Positions 1 through 5,609 of a stretch of 5,609 nucleotides of DNA are shown in pieces. The stretch covers positions 1 through 5,609 of the forward strand of contig URZJ01000126.1 in NCBI GenBank assembly GCA_900552395.1, written 5' to 3'. The position numbers and the translations under genes were made by a program. The first letter of the stretch is position 1; each line of letters opens with the position of its first letter. The stretch is from an uncultured Collinsella sp. GTDB lineage: Bacteria > Actinomycetota > Coriobacteriia > Coriobacteriales > Coriobacteriaceae. Under the pieces are notes generated by a model, which had not been told where the DNA came from, did no database searches, and saw only the letters and a list, made by a program, of their open reading frames with translations.

Positions 1-168
1 CGGCGGGGCTCCCGCACATCTCAACCTTGGCTGGGTTCTGGCTCAGTGGCAGTCGCTTCGCTTCTGCCCGCCTTGGTTGGTGTGGCGGTTTGGCGTTGGA
101 GCGGTTCTTTTTCTGATATATGCTGGTTGCGGCTCTTCTTTTGGGAGGAGTCGCTTTTTTGTTGCTAG
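1..168 (+). other. Probable 3' end of an unidentified upstream gene
   Basis: All three + frames are open at the left edge. Frame 1 runs to a TAG at 166-168, frame 2 to a TGA at 185-187, and frame 3 to a TGA at 114-116. Frame 1 is mildly favoured because its TAG begins the TAGGAGG ribosome binding site of the next gene, a common operon arrangement. It also encodes a membrane-like stretch (SVAVASLLPALVGVAVW) near residues 16-32. Frame 2 would overlap the next gene's GTG start by a few bases. None of the peptides matches a family I recognise, so no function is proposed. The G+T-rich composition matches the first half of the following gene. Confidence 0.25.
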
Positions 169-172
169 GAGG
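167..172 (+). promoter_or_regulatory. Strong Shine-Dalgarno that sets the methyltransferase start at GTG 180
   Basis: AGGAGG lies 7 bases before an in-frame GTG at 180-182. The longer reading from ATG 120 has only a weak purine patch upstream, and a TGA sits immediately before it in frame at 114-116. The ATG reading would also add a hydrophobic 20-residue leader that cytosolic methyltransferases normally lack. Confidence 0.7.
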
Positions 173-179
173 TTGGCCC

Positions 180-1067
180 GTGGTTGATGGGGAGATTCGT
201 TCTGAGCTGCTTGCTGCGGATTGGAATGGCGAATGGATGCGTCTGCAGGCCGCTCGGCATCGGGCTGATGATTCTTTTGAATGGGATAAGCGAGCTCGAC
301 ATTTTCGACCTCTTGAGACTGCCCCTTATGCTCGGGATTTTATGAAATTGCTGGCTCTTGAGCCTGGTGAGTCGGTGCTCGATATGGGGTGTGGAGCTGG
401 GTCGATTGCCATTCCGCTTGCTCAGGCTGGGCATCCTGTGATTGCTGCTGACTTTTCCCCTGCTATGTTAGGCACGCTTGATGCTGGTATTGAGTACTAT
501 GGGCTCGAGGATCGCATTACGCCGCTTGAGCTTGCTTGGGATGATGATTGGGATTTGGTTGGACCGGTCGCGAAAGCGGTGGATGTTGCCTTTGCCAGTC
601 GTTCCGTCACCACAAATGACCTAAAAGGCGCGCTTGCCAAGCTCGACCGCACGGCTCGCCGGCGTTGTGCTGTCACGATGGTCGCCAACTCCAGCCCGCG
701 CTATGACCTGCACGTGATGAACGCTATCGGCGCCTCGGTTACCTGCAGCAATGGCTTTGTGTATGCCTTTAACATTCTCATTCAGATGGGTGCCCTACCG
801 CAGATTACGTACTTTGAATCGCCTCGTCGCGATACCTTCGATAGCCTCGAGGCAGGCGTGACGGACTTCTCCCGTATGCTCGAACATGGCAACGAGGATA
901 AAATCGACCGTCTGCGCGACTATATCGCTCAGCACATGATCGAAAACCCCCATGCCGGCGAGCCGGGCTCCAAGGGCGTGCCGCAGGGGCGCTATATGCT
1001 CGACCATATCCGTAAGGTTCGCTGGGCGTTTATTGCATGGGAACCGGTCTCTGCGCCCAGCTCATAG
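180..1067 (+). CDS. Class I SAM-dependent methyltransferase
   Basis: This is predicted to be a cytosolic enzyme that transfers a methyl group from S-adenosylmethionine to an unknown substrate. With the GTG start it has 295 residues. A WDKRARHF segment near residues 35-42 resembles the SAM-cap start of this family. Motif I is VLDMGCGAGS (about 66-75), including the glycine-rich SAM loop. An acidic residue follows at the end of strand 2 (VIAADFSPAML, D about 91), and a motif-IV-like DVAFASRS lies near 135-142. The C-terminal half is variable and probably determines the substrate, which cannot be read from sequence. An ATG at 120 would give 315 residues with a hydrophobic N-terminus, but the AGGAGG before GTG 180 argues against it. 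Codon usage changes sharply near position 590: T-ending codons dominate before it and C-ending codons after. The gene is probably co-transcribed with whatever lies to the left. Confidence 0.85.
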   Translation: MVDGEIRSELLAADWNGEWMRLQAARHRADDSFEWDKRARHFRPLETAPYARDFMKLLALEPGESVLDMGCGAGSIAIPLAQAGHPVIAADFSPAMLGTLDAGIEYYGLEDRITPLELAWDDDWDLVGPVAKAVDVAFASRSVTTNDLKGALAKLDRTARRRCAVTMVANSSPRYDLHVMNAIGASVTCSNGFVYAFNILIQMGALPQITYFESPRRDTFDSLEAGVTDFSRMLEHGNEDKIDRLRDYIAQHMIENPHAGEPGSKGVPQGRYMLDHIRKVRWAFIAWEPVSAPSS

Positions 1068-1184
1068 CCTGTTCGCAGCCCGCACCGCCCACTCACTCGG
1101 CATCCGCATTCTTTTTGAACTGGGCAAACGCGCTCCACACCGCGCCGTTCCTGCGCTATCGTGGGACAGCTCACGTAGATTAAG

Positions 1185-1199
1185 GCCCCGTCGCGGGGC
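1185..1199 (+). other. Perfect GC hairpin upstream of yhbY
   Basis: GCCCCG-TCG-CGGGGC forms a 6-bp perfect stem with a 3-base loop, ending 26 bases before the yhbY ATG. No T-tract follows, so it is not a canonical intrinsic terminator. It could be a weak terminator for the methyltransferase or a structure in the yhbY leader. I see no good -35/-10 pair in the 158-bp gap. Confidence 0.5.
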
Positions 1200-1225
1200 G
1201 CCCCATACATAGAAAGCGAGAACCC

Positions 1226-1525
1226 ATGGCACTGACAGGAGCCCAGGTCAAGCAACTTCGCAGCATGGCCCATCATCTCAACCCCGCCATCATCATCGGT
1301 AAGTCCGATGTCAACGAGGGCACCGTCGAGCAGACGGTCGCCTACCTGGAGAAGCACGAACTCGTTAAGTGCTCCGTGCTCGATGGCTCCAGTCTTTCCG
1401 CCCGCGAAGCCGCCGAAGAGCTCGCCGAGCGCTGCCACGCCGAGGTCGTCCAGGTCATCGGCCGCAAGTTCTCGCTGTATCGCGAGTCCTCGCGCAAGGA
1501 TATCGAGAAGATCAAGCTCGTCTAA
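1226..1525 (+). CDS. yhbY: CRM-domain (YhbY/YqeI) ribosome assembly RNA-binding protein
   Basis: This 99-residue protein is one CRS1/YhbY (CRM) domain, the usual length for the family. E. coli YhbY and B. subtilis YqeI associate with pre-50S ribosomal particles, so a role in large-subunit assembly is inferred. The family hallmarks are visible. LTGAQVKQLRSMAHHLNP opens the first helix (residues 3-20), AIIIGKSDVNEG is the RNA-binding loop (21-32), LEKHELVKCSVL follows, and AEVVQVIGRKFSLYRES closes the domain (about 72-88). The GxxG loop of relatives reads GKSD here, so its second glycine is missing. The ATG at 1226 has only a loose purine-rich site (AGAAAGCGAG, 1211-1220) but aligns with known N-termini. 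The yqeH-aroE-nadD neighbours found in Firmicutes are absent from the window. The gene ends in its own terminator. Confidence 0.93.
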   Translation: MALTGAQVKQLRSMAHHLNPAIIIGKSDVNEGTVEQTVAYLEKHELVKCSVLDGSSLSAREAAEELAERCHAEVVQVIGRKFSLYRESSRKDIEKIKLV

Positions 1526-1562
1526 GAGCCAATGATCCGGCGAGCCAACACATAGCAAGCTT

Positions 1563-1596
1563 ACGGGTGCCCAAGTACTTCGGGCGCCCGTTTTTT
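1563..1596 (+). terminator. Rho-independent terminator of yhbY
   Basis: The 10-bp stem ACGGGTGCCC/GGGCGCCCGT contains one T-G wobble. It has a 9-base loop (1573-1581) and runs into six T (1591-1596). The last two T plus A1597 are the reverse complement of the TAA stop of the convergent regulator gene. Read from the minus strand the hairpin is followed by TAAGCTTGC rather than a T-run, so it is a good terminator only for yhbY. Confidence 0.88.
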
Positions 1597-4594
1597 ATCG
1601 CTCGACCAGCACGCGGTTGAGCCGCCCCTCCACCAAGCGCTCGTATAGACGCCGCGTCTCGGGCTCGGGCACGCCATTGACCTGCTCCCTTAGATGGTGC
1701 ATATGCCCGCTGTACAGCTCGACGATATCGCGCCGCCGCCCCGCCGCACTGTAGACGCGCATGGCGCAGCGCACCATATCCTCACGCGCTGTTTCCTGCC
1801 GAAGCCCCGACTCCGCCAGCCAAATCGCCGACTGCAGGTCGTTTTCTTCTAGGGCGGCATTTGCTCCCTTAATCATGCAATCGATGTACTTTGACTGCAT
1901 AATGCGTCGCATACGCAAAAAGTAGGTGGGGTTACAGCCATTGGGAACATACAGCGGTCCGGCATAAAGCTGCTCAATCTTAAGGCACAGCTCAACTAAA
2001 TGGGGCCCGCGCGCACCCGTGCGATTTCCCAAAACCTCGCGGCTTATCTGGTCAAACAGCCGTACATCGGTCTTGACGTAGTCGCCGTTGAGTCCGATGC
2101 ATTCATTTTGGATGAGCACGCACGACTTGCCATCCGGCGTCGGTCCCAAAGCCGACCGCAAGCGCGATATCGTCGAGTACAGGTTGTTGCGGGCGCTATT
2201 GAACTCGGCATGGGGCCACAGCTCCATGGCCAGCGTCTCACGATCGACAAGCGCATCCATGCCCAGCGCAAGCCGCTCGGCAAGTGTCGCCGCCTTCTTG
2301 CGGCGCCACATTTTGTCCGTGATGGGAAACCCGTCGCGCTCGGCGCGAAACGCCCCAAACATGCGAATCTCGATATGGTCGATGGTATCAACGGCTTCAA
2401 CCTCACCGGCCTGGAACAGGCGCTCGCCTTCCCCTTCCAAATCGTCGCGCAGCGAGTACCGCGACAGCTCGCGCACGGGAAGCTTCTTGCGAATCCTGGT
2501 CGCCGGCTCGCCCAGACAATGCATGGCAAGGCGCGCAAAGAGCCGATACGATGGCTCTAGAATCCCCGCGCGATTCATGGACATCCAGGCCGCAAGGTCG
2601 CTGTCTCGGCCCGCACAGGCCAAATGCAGCGCCACCATCCAGGCTTCTGCGCCACCAACCTGCGTCTGGCTTATATCGAGCAACTCCGCTTCCTCGCGTA
2701 CCGAAACCATCGAGGTGTTACGCAGATATGCCGCGCGCTCCAGCAGCAATGCGTTATCGCGCATGTACGCAATCGACTCCTCGGCAAGTTTGAGCACTTG
2801 GACCGCACGGAACTTTGCATTAACCGGCCGTCCCTCTGCCAGCGACTGCCAGCCTTCTAGCAACAGGCCAAACAGCTGAATCTGGTTGTCGCGCATGCGC
2901 ACGGCAAAACGATCGAGCTCGTTGAACGCCGCGTCGTCGGTTACCGGCAAGCCGGAAAGGAGCCGCCGTGCCGCCAACACCATGCGCACCCAGATAGCCA
3001 TCGCCTTAAGCCCACGCACGTCGAGTGCCTCCCGCACCACCGTCATCTCGTCGTCACGCTCGTCGGTTCCCGCAAACGACCCGTCAAAGAGCTCCACCAG
3101 CATGCTATCGGCCCGTATAACAATCCCTGCGATGTCGAGCTCGCAGTCGTAGGCCTTGCTCGTTTTGAGTTGCTGTAGAACGCCGCCGTCATCTCCCCGC
3201 TCGGTCAGGCAGCGCTTGACCTCGATATGCGCAGACAACATATCGAGTGCGGTATGGGATGTCTCGATTTCTGGCACGGCCAGGTTCGTAGGAAGCCCAA
3301 GCCCGTTGTCCCCATAGCAAACAGCCGTCAGTGTCTGGGCCACTCTCCATGAAACAGGGTCTATTTCGCAGGCCGCCCGTTCGCCCCCGCGCTCGATGAC
3401 CGATGCCATATAGCGAGCGAGCTTTGTATTGGACACGCTGACCGCTGCCAAATACACGCCGAGCGCCTCGGCAGGCGTTGGCTCTGGAGCCGGATCGTCG
3501 GCATCGATCGTACCCAGCGCTGCTCGGCAGATATCGGCCCCGTGCCCCGTCAGAGCAAGATCGACCCCATACTGCCCAGCAAGTTCAAGGACCGCTCCAC
3601 GGTCCAAAAAGGCGTCCGCCAGGCCCATCGCCGCATCGCATCGGCCCGCTTTAAGCAAAATCCGGGCCGCCCTCGGAACAAGTTCGGGGCGAACCTCGGC
3701 CACCAACTTACGCAAACGCAAGCGTCCGTTATCCTCCGTGCCCAGACACGTAAAACTCCGCTCGGCGGGGTCCAAGCCAAAGATCGGGTAGTCGCGTACA
3801 AAGTAGGACTGGTCGACCATCGATAGCCTCACCCCGCAAGCCTCGAGTTCTGCGATATTGCCCTCGCCCATCAAAATCATGAAACATGCCACGCAAAACA
3901 GTGCATTATTGTCGAGCGAAGCCAGATCGACAAGTGCCGCGCCATATACGTTGACAATCTCGTTTTCGAGCAGACCGGCTACGTCGCCTTGGCCATACAG
4001 ACCCGTCTGCAATGCCGAAACGAGCTCGGGCACGCCCTGCGTAAGCTGATAAAAGTCGAGCGATGTGCTGATCGAAAACGCCGATGCCCACGCCGAATAC
4101 TCATAGGCATGTACCTTGAGCATCTGCGCATTGATCTTAACCGAATCGCCCAGCCCATGAATCAGTTGACGATTTGAAGGACGGCAGGAGATAAAGACCC
4201 CTACCCCCATAGCGCGCAGGCCGCGAATCCTGTCGATAAGGTCTTCGGTATCGTGCTGATCGAGGTTTGGCACATTATCAATCGCGATAAGGGAGTGCGG
4301 TTTGTCTTTGAGTTCTTCGGTAACCACCTCGAGCTGCATAAACACCTCGCGCCCAGTGGCGCGATCGGCCTCGATAATCCGCACGGGGCCTCGCGTCGGG
4401 TCGCATTTAACCTCATGGGTGTACTGCAGCAGCACCGAAGTCTTCCCAAACCCGTCGGGCGCATAAAGAACCACGATGCCGGCCTTTCGGCCCTTGGCGA
4501 GAAGCTCATTCATCAAGCGTTCGCGTCGCACCATATAGCCTCCGCCCAGCGGCATCAGCTCGAGGTCGTCTATACTGCCCAAATCGTTTACCAT
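1595..4594 (-). CDS. Large STAND-NTPase regulator with C-terminal SARP-type winged helix and BTAD domain
   Basis: This is a 999-residue cytosolic protein, predicted to be an ATP-dependent, signal-responsive DNA-binding transcription regulator; its ligand and targets are unknown. Residues 38-60 hold a MalT-like P-loop (Walker A APDGFGKT, 45-52). A Walker B-like LIAIDNV lies at 102-108 and a sensor-like FISCRPSN at 134-141. Residues about 290-720 are helix-rich and TPR-like, without a sharp motif. Residues about 740-845 match the OmpR/PhoB-type winged helix of SARP regulators (IEIRMFGAFRAERDG, LAMELWPHAE, ARNNLYSTISRLRSALG). The C-terminus, about 850-993, matches a BTAD domain (EQLYAGPLYVP, AGRRRDIVELY, PEPETRRLYERL). 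There is no signal peptide or membrane segment. ATG 4594 is preceded by GAGGAG at 5-base spacing. The output domains lie at the C-terminus, whereas Streptomyces SARPs carry them at the N-terminus. The gene converges on yhbY and follows nagB across a terminator. Confidence 0.9.
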   Translation of the reverse strand: MVNDLGSIDDLELMPLGGGYMVRRERLMNELLAKGRKAGIVVLYAPDGFGKTSVLLQYTHEVKCDPTRGPVRIIEADRATGREVFMQLEVVTEELKDKPHSLIAIDNVPNLDQHDTEDLIDRIRGLRAMGVGVFISCRPSNRQLIHGLGDSVKINAQMLKVHAYEYSAWASAFSISTSLDFYQLTQGVPELVSALQTGLYGQGDVAGLLENEIVNVYGAALVDLASLDNNALFCVACFMILMGEGNIAELEACGVRLSMVDQSYFVRDYPIFGLDPAERSFTCLGTEDNGRLRLRKLVAEVRPELVPRAARILLKAGRCDAAMGLADAFLDRGAVLELAGQYGVDLALTGHGADICRAALGTIDADDPAPEPTPAEALGVYLAAVSVSNTKLARYMASVIERGGERAACEIDPVSWRVAQTLTAVCYGDNGLGLPTNLAVPEIETSHTALDMLSAHIEVKRCLTERGDDGGVLQQLKTSKAYDCELDIAGIVIRADSMLVELFDGSFAGTDERDDEMTVVREALDVRGLKAMAIWVRMVLAARRLLSGLPVTDDAAFNELDRFAVRMRDNQIQLFGLLLEGWQSLAEGRPVNAKFRAVQVLKLAEESIAYMRDNALLLERAAYLRNTSMVSVREEAELLDISQTQVGGAEAWMVALHLACAGRDSDLAAWMSMNRAGILEPSYRLFARLAMHCLGEPATRIRKKLPVRELSRYSLRDDLEGEGERLFQAGEVEAVDTIDHIEIRMFGAFRAERDGFPITDKMWRRKKAATLAERLALGMDALVDRETLAMELWPHAEFNSARNNLYSTISRLRSALGPTPDGKSCVLIQNECIGLNGDYVKTDVRLFDQISREVLGNRTGARGPHLVELCLKIEQLYAGPLYVPNGCNPTYFLRMRRIMQSKYIDCMIKGANAALEENDLQSAIWLAESGLRQETAREDMVRCAMRVYSAAGRRRDIVELYSGHMHHLREQVNGVPEPETRRLYERLVEGRLNRVLVER

Positions 4595-4599
4595 GCCCG

Positions 4600-4605
4600 C
4601 TCCTC
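4600..4605 (-). promoter_or_regulatory. Ribosome binding site of the large regulator
   Basis: On the minus strand GAGGAG stands 5 bases before the ATG at 4594-4592, which supports that start over the internal methionines at residues 14 and 21. Confidence 0.75.
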
Positions 4606-4614
4606 AACTCGACC

Positions 4615-4643
4615 GTATGGACACTGTAGCCGCAAGACCATAC
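4615..4643. repeat. Inverted repeat GTATGG-N17-CCATAC in the regulator leader
   Basis: GTATGG at 4615-4620 and CCATAC at 4638-4643 are perfect 6-bp inverted arms separated by 17 bp. The inner arm ends 9 bases upstream of the regulator's ribosome binding site. It could be an operator or a leader hairpin; arms this short can also arise by chance. Confidence 0.4.
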
Positions 4644-4723
4644 AAGCCGCGCTATGAATAGAGCGACCTTGTGTTTTAGGTTGTCTTTTGGTACGCAAGC
4701 GGCAAGTTTTTGTACAGCGAGGG

Positions 4724-4753
4724 CCGATTCTTATTAATCCCCCGACTAATCGG
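4724..4753. repeat. Cluster of CCGATT/AATCGG half-sites
   Basis: CCGATT (4724-4729) and AATCGG (4748-4753) form an inverted pair. The right arm lies inside an imperfect palindrome, CCGACTAATCGG (4742-4753), in which 10 of 12 bases are symmetric. The cluster lies 130-160 bp upstream of the regulator ATG, a plausible place for a dimeric operator, but no binding protein is known. Confidence 0.4.
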
Positions 4754-4771
4754 TCTTTAAGCAGGTAAATG

Positions 4772-4787
4772 AGCTTGTCAGCTTGTC
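4772..4787. repeat. Perfect tandem octamer AGCTTGTC x2
   Basis: Two adjacent identical copies of AGCTTGTC (minus strand GACAAGCT). Related AAGCTTG/AAGCTG strings occur again near 4913 and 4938. The 8-bp period does not fit the 11-bp spacing usual for SARP-type direct repeats, so its role is open. Confidence 0.5.
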
Positions 4788-4982
4788 CCATCTAAGCGGC
4801 AGTGTAACGCAAATGAACAAGGTTCAGCCATGTCATTCAACTCGCCTAGCACCCGCTACCGTCTACGACCTTTTAGTGGCATTTTTGCATAGAATCTGGT
4901 ATGGAATGAATCAAGCTGTTTGACATCCGGCATTCGCCAAGCTTGCGGCAAGATTTTGGTCAAGCGGGCGGAAAGGGATAGC

Positions 4983-5009
4983 AAAAAGGCCCCCGCAAAG
5001 CGGAGGCCT
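4983..5009 (-). terminator. Rho-independent terminator of nagB
   Basis: Read on the minus strand, AGGCCTCCGC-TTT-GCGGGGGCCT gives a 10-bp stem with a 3-base loop and then a run of T (A at 4983-4987 on +). One pair is G-U only in the minus-strand transcript and would be a C-A mismatch in the plus transcript, which supports this orientation. It begins about 33 bases after the nagB stop codon. Confidence 0.9.
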
Positions 5010-5042
5010 TAGGCAAGGCTATGTCGAGGTGCAGGATTCGCG

Positions 5043-5609
5043 CTACTCGCAGAGCGAAAGGGCGGCCTCGTCGGCAACGACAACGCAGTTGGTGTGCAGC
5101 TGCAGGATCGAAGCCGGGCACGCGGGCGTAACCGGGCCATAGCACATGTCATGCACGGCCTGAGCCTTGGCCTCGCCGTTGGCGACGACCAGGATCATGC
5201 GGGCATACATGATGGTCTGGGTGCCCATGGTGTAGGCCTGACGGGGAACGTCGTCGATGCTGTCGAACAGGCGGCTGTTGGCCTGAATGGTGCTCTCGGT
5301 GAGGTCGACGCAGTGCGTGCCCTTGGAGAAGTGGTCATCGGGCTCGTTGAAGCCGATGTGGCCGTTGTTGCCAATGCCGAGCAGCTGCAGATCCGGGTAA
5401 CCGGCGGCGGCGACGATCTTGTCGTACTCAGAGCAGGCAGCGGCGGCGTCGGGGTTGGAACCGTCGGGCACATGCGTGTTGTTCAGGTCGATGTTGATGT
5501 GATCGAAGAAGTTCTCACGCATGAAGTAGTGATAGCTCTGGGGATCGTCGTGCGAAAGGCCGCGATACTCGTCCAGGTTGTAGGTGCTGACCTCGGCAAA
5601 GTCGACGTC
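5043..5609 (-). CDS. nagB: Glucosamine-6-phosphate deaminase (partial, N-terminus outside window)
   Basis: This cytosolic enzyme converts glucosamine-6-phosphate to fructose-6-phosphate and ammonia, moving amino sugars such as GlcNAc and sialic acid into glycolysis. The 188 visible residues end in a TAG at 5045-5043; about 59 N-terminal residues should lie beyond the right edge, giving roughly 247 in total. Visible motifs, in E. coli numbering by a gap-free match, are NLDEY with the catalytic D72, DPQSYHYFM, and GIGNNGHIGFNEP with H143 and E148. ANSRLFD follows with R172. The position of E. coli D141 is N here, as I recall for several Gram-positive NagB proteins. E. coli allosteric residues R158 and K160 align with H and V, so GlcNAc6P activation of the E. 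coli type is unlikely. The frame is open to the edge; an internal ATG at 5522 is not the start because NagB homology continues upstream of it. Confidence 0.96.
   Translation of the reverse strand, partial: DVDFAEVSTYNLDEYRGLSHDDPQSYHYFMRENFFDHINIDLNNTHVPDGSNPDAAAACSEYDKIVAAAGYPDLQLLGIGNNGHIGFNEPDDHFSKGTHCVDLTESTIQANSRLFDSIDDVPRQAYTMGTQTIMYARMILVVANGEAKAQAVHDMCYGPVTPACPASILQLHTNCVVVADEAALSLCE

Larger units (their letters stand above)
4606..4982. other. Long intergenic region between nagB and the regulator, with short repeats
   Basis: About 375 bp without a credible gene; it must hold the regulator's leader and probably its promoter. It is visibly more AT-rich than the flanking genes. I searched the minus strand for -35/-10 pairs and found only weak matches, for example TTGATT-N17-TATGCA starting near 4910. 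It carries a tandem octamer (4772-4787), a cluster of CCGATT-like half-sites (4724-4753), and an inverted GTATGG pair near the ribosome binding site (4615-4643). A minus-strand open frame starting at 4791 has no ribosome binding site and overlaps the regulator start, so it is not called. Confidence 0.6.

Noticed and set aside
992..1558. 188-codon minus-strand open frame covering yhbY
   Set aside because: It is antisense to a clearly homologous yhbY and spans the methyltransferase end and an intergenic hairpin. It resembles no family and is explained by the GC-rich codon pattern of the opposite strand.
2000..2879. Plus-strand open frames of 186 and 263 codons inside the regulator
   Set aside because: They overlap each other and lie opposite the regulator's conserved winged-helix coding region. 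Their composition (Ser/Arg/Ala-rich) is typical of shadow frames in GC-rich DNA.
4637..4642. Minus-strand TATGGT as -10 of the regulator promoter
   Set aside because: It matches at four of six positions, but nothing resembling a -35 lies 16-18 bp upstream.
4588..4791. 67-codon minus-strand open frame upstream of the regulator
   Set aside because: It has no Shine-Dalgarno sequence, runs through the repeats and leader, and overlaps the regulator's start codon in another frame. No family is recognisable.
4886..4925. Plus-strand TAGAAT (4890) and TTGACA (4920) as promoter elements
   Set aside because: They are in the wrong order to pair with each other. Neither has a partner at 16-18 bp, and no plus-strand gene follows.
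1..5609. CRISPR array, tRNA, rRNA, insertion sequence or phage genes
   Set aside because: No regularly spaced repeats, cloverleaf-like segments, transposase motifs or terminal inverted repeats were seen on either strand.

Overview
The window looks like chromosomal DNA from a GC-rich Gram-positive bacterium. My best guess is a Collinsella-like member of the Coriobacteriia. That rests on C/G-ending codons over most of the window, a very large regulator with actinobacterial-type SARP/BTAD domains, and the style of the YhbY and NagB proteins. No 16S or other decisive marker is present, so the assignment is an inference.

Layout, left to right. Positions 1-168 probably hold the 3' end of an unidentified upstream gene. 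A class I SAM-dependent methyltransferase follows on the + strand; a GTG at 180 with a strong AGGAGG site is the best start. After about 160 bp containing a perfect GC hairpin comes yhbY (+), a small CRM-domain RNA-binding protein of ribosome assembly, closed by a strong intrinsic terminator. The centre (1595-4594) is one 3-kb minus-strand gene for a 999-residue regulator. Its order is an N-terminal STAND-type P-loop NTPase, a helical repeat middle, then a winged helix and a BTAD domain at the C-terminus. A roughly 390-bp intergenic region upstream of it carries short direct and inverted repeats but no convincing promoter. The right end is the 3' three quarters of nagB (minus strand), glucosamine-6-phosphate deaminase, with its own intrinsic terminator.

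The genes do not form one obvious pathway. The regulator and nagB share a strand but are separated by a terminator and a long leader, so the regulator is probably its own transcription unit. It converges on yhbY: its stop codon overlaps the T-tract of the yhbY terminator. The points most worth a second look are the regulator's architecture and altered Walker B, the abrupt change in codon usage inside the methyltransferase, the altered GxxG loop of YhbY, and the repeats upstream of the regulator. I see no mobile element, CRISPR array, tRNA or rRNA, and nothing that clearly amounts to a new multi-gene system.
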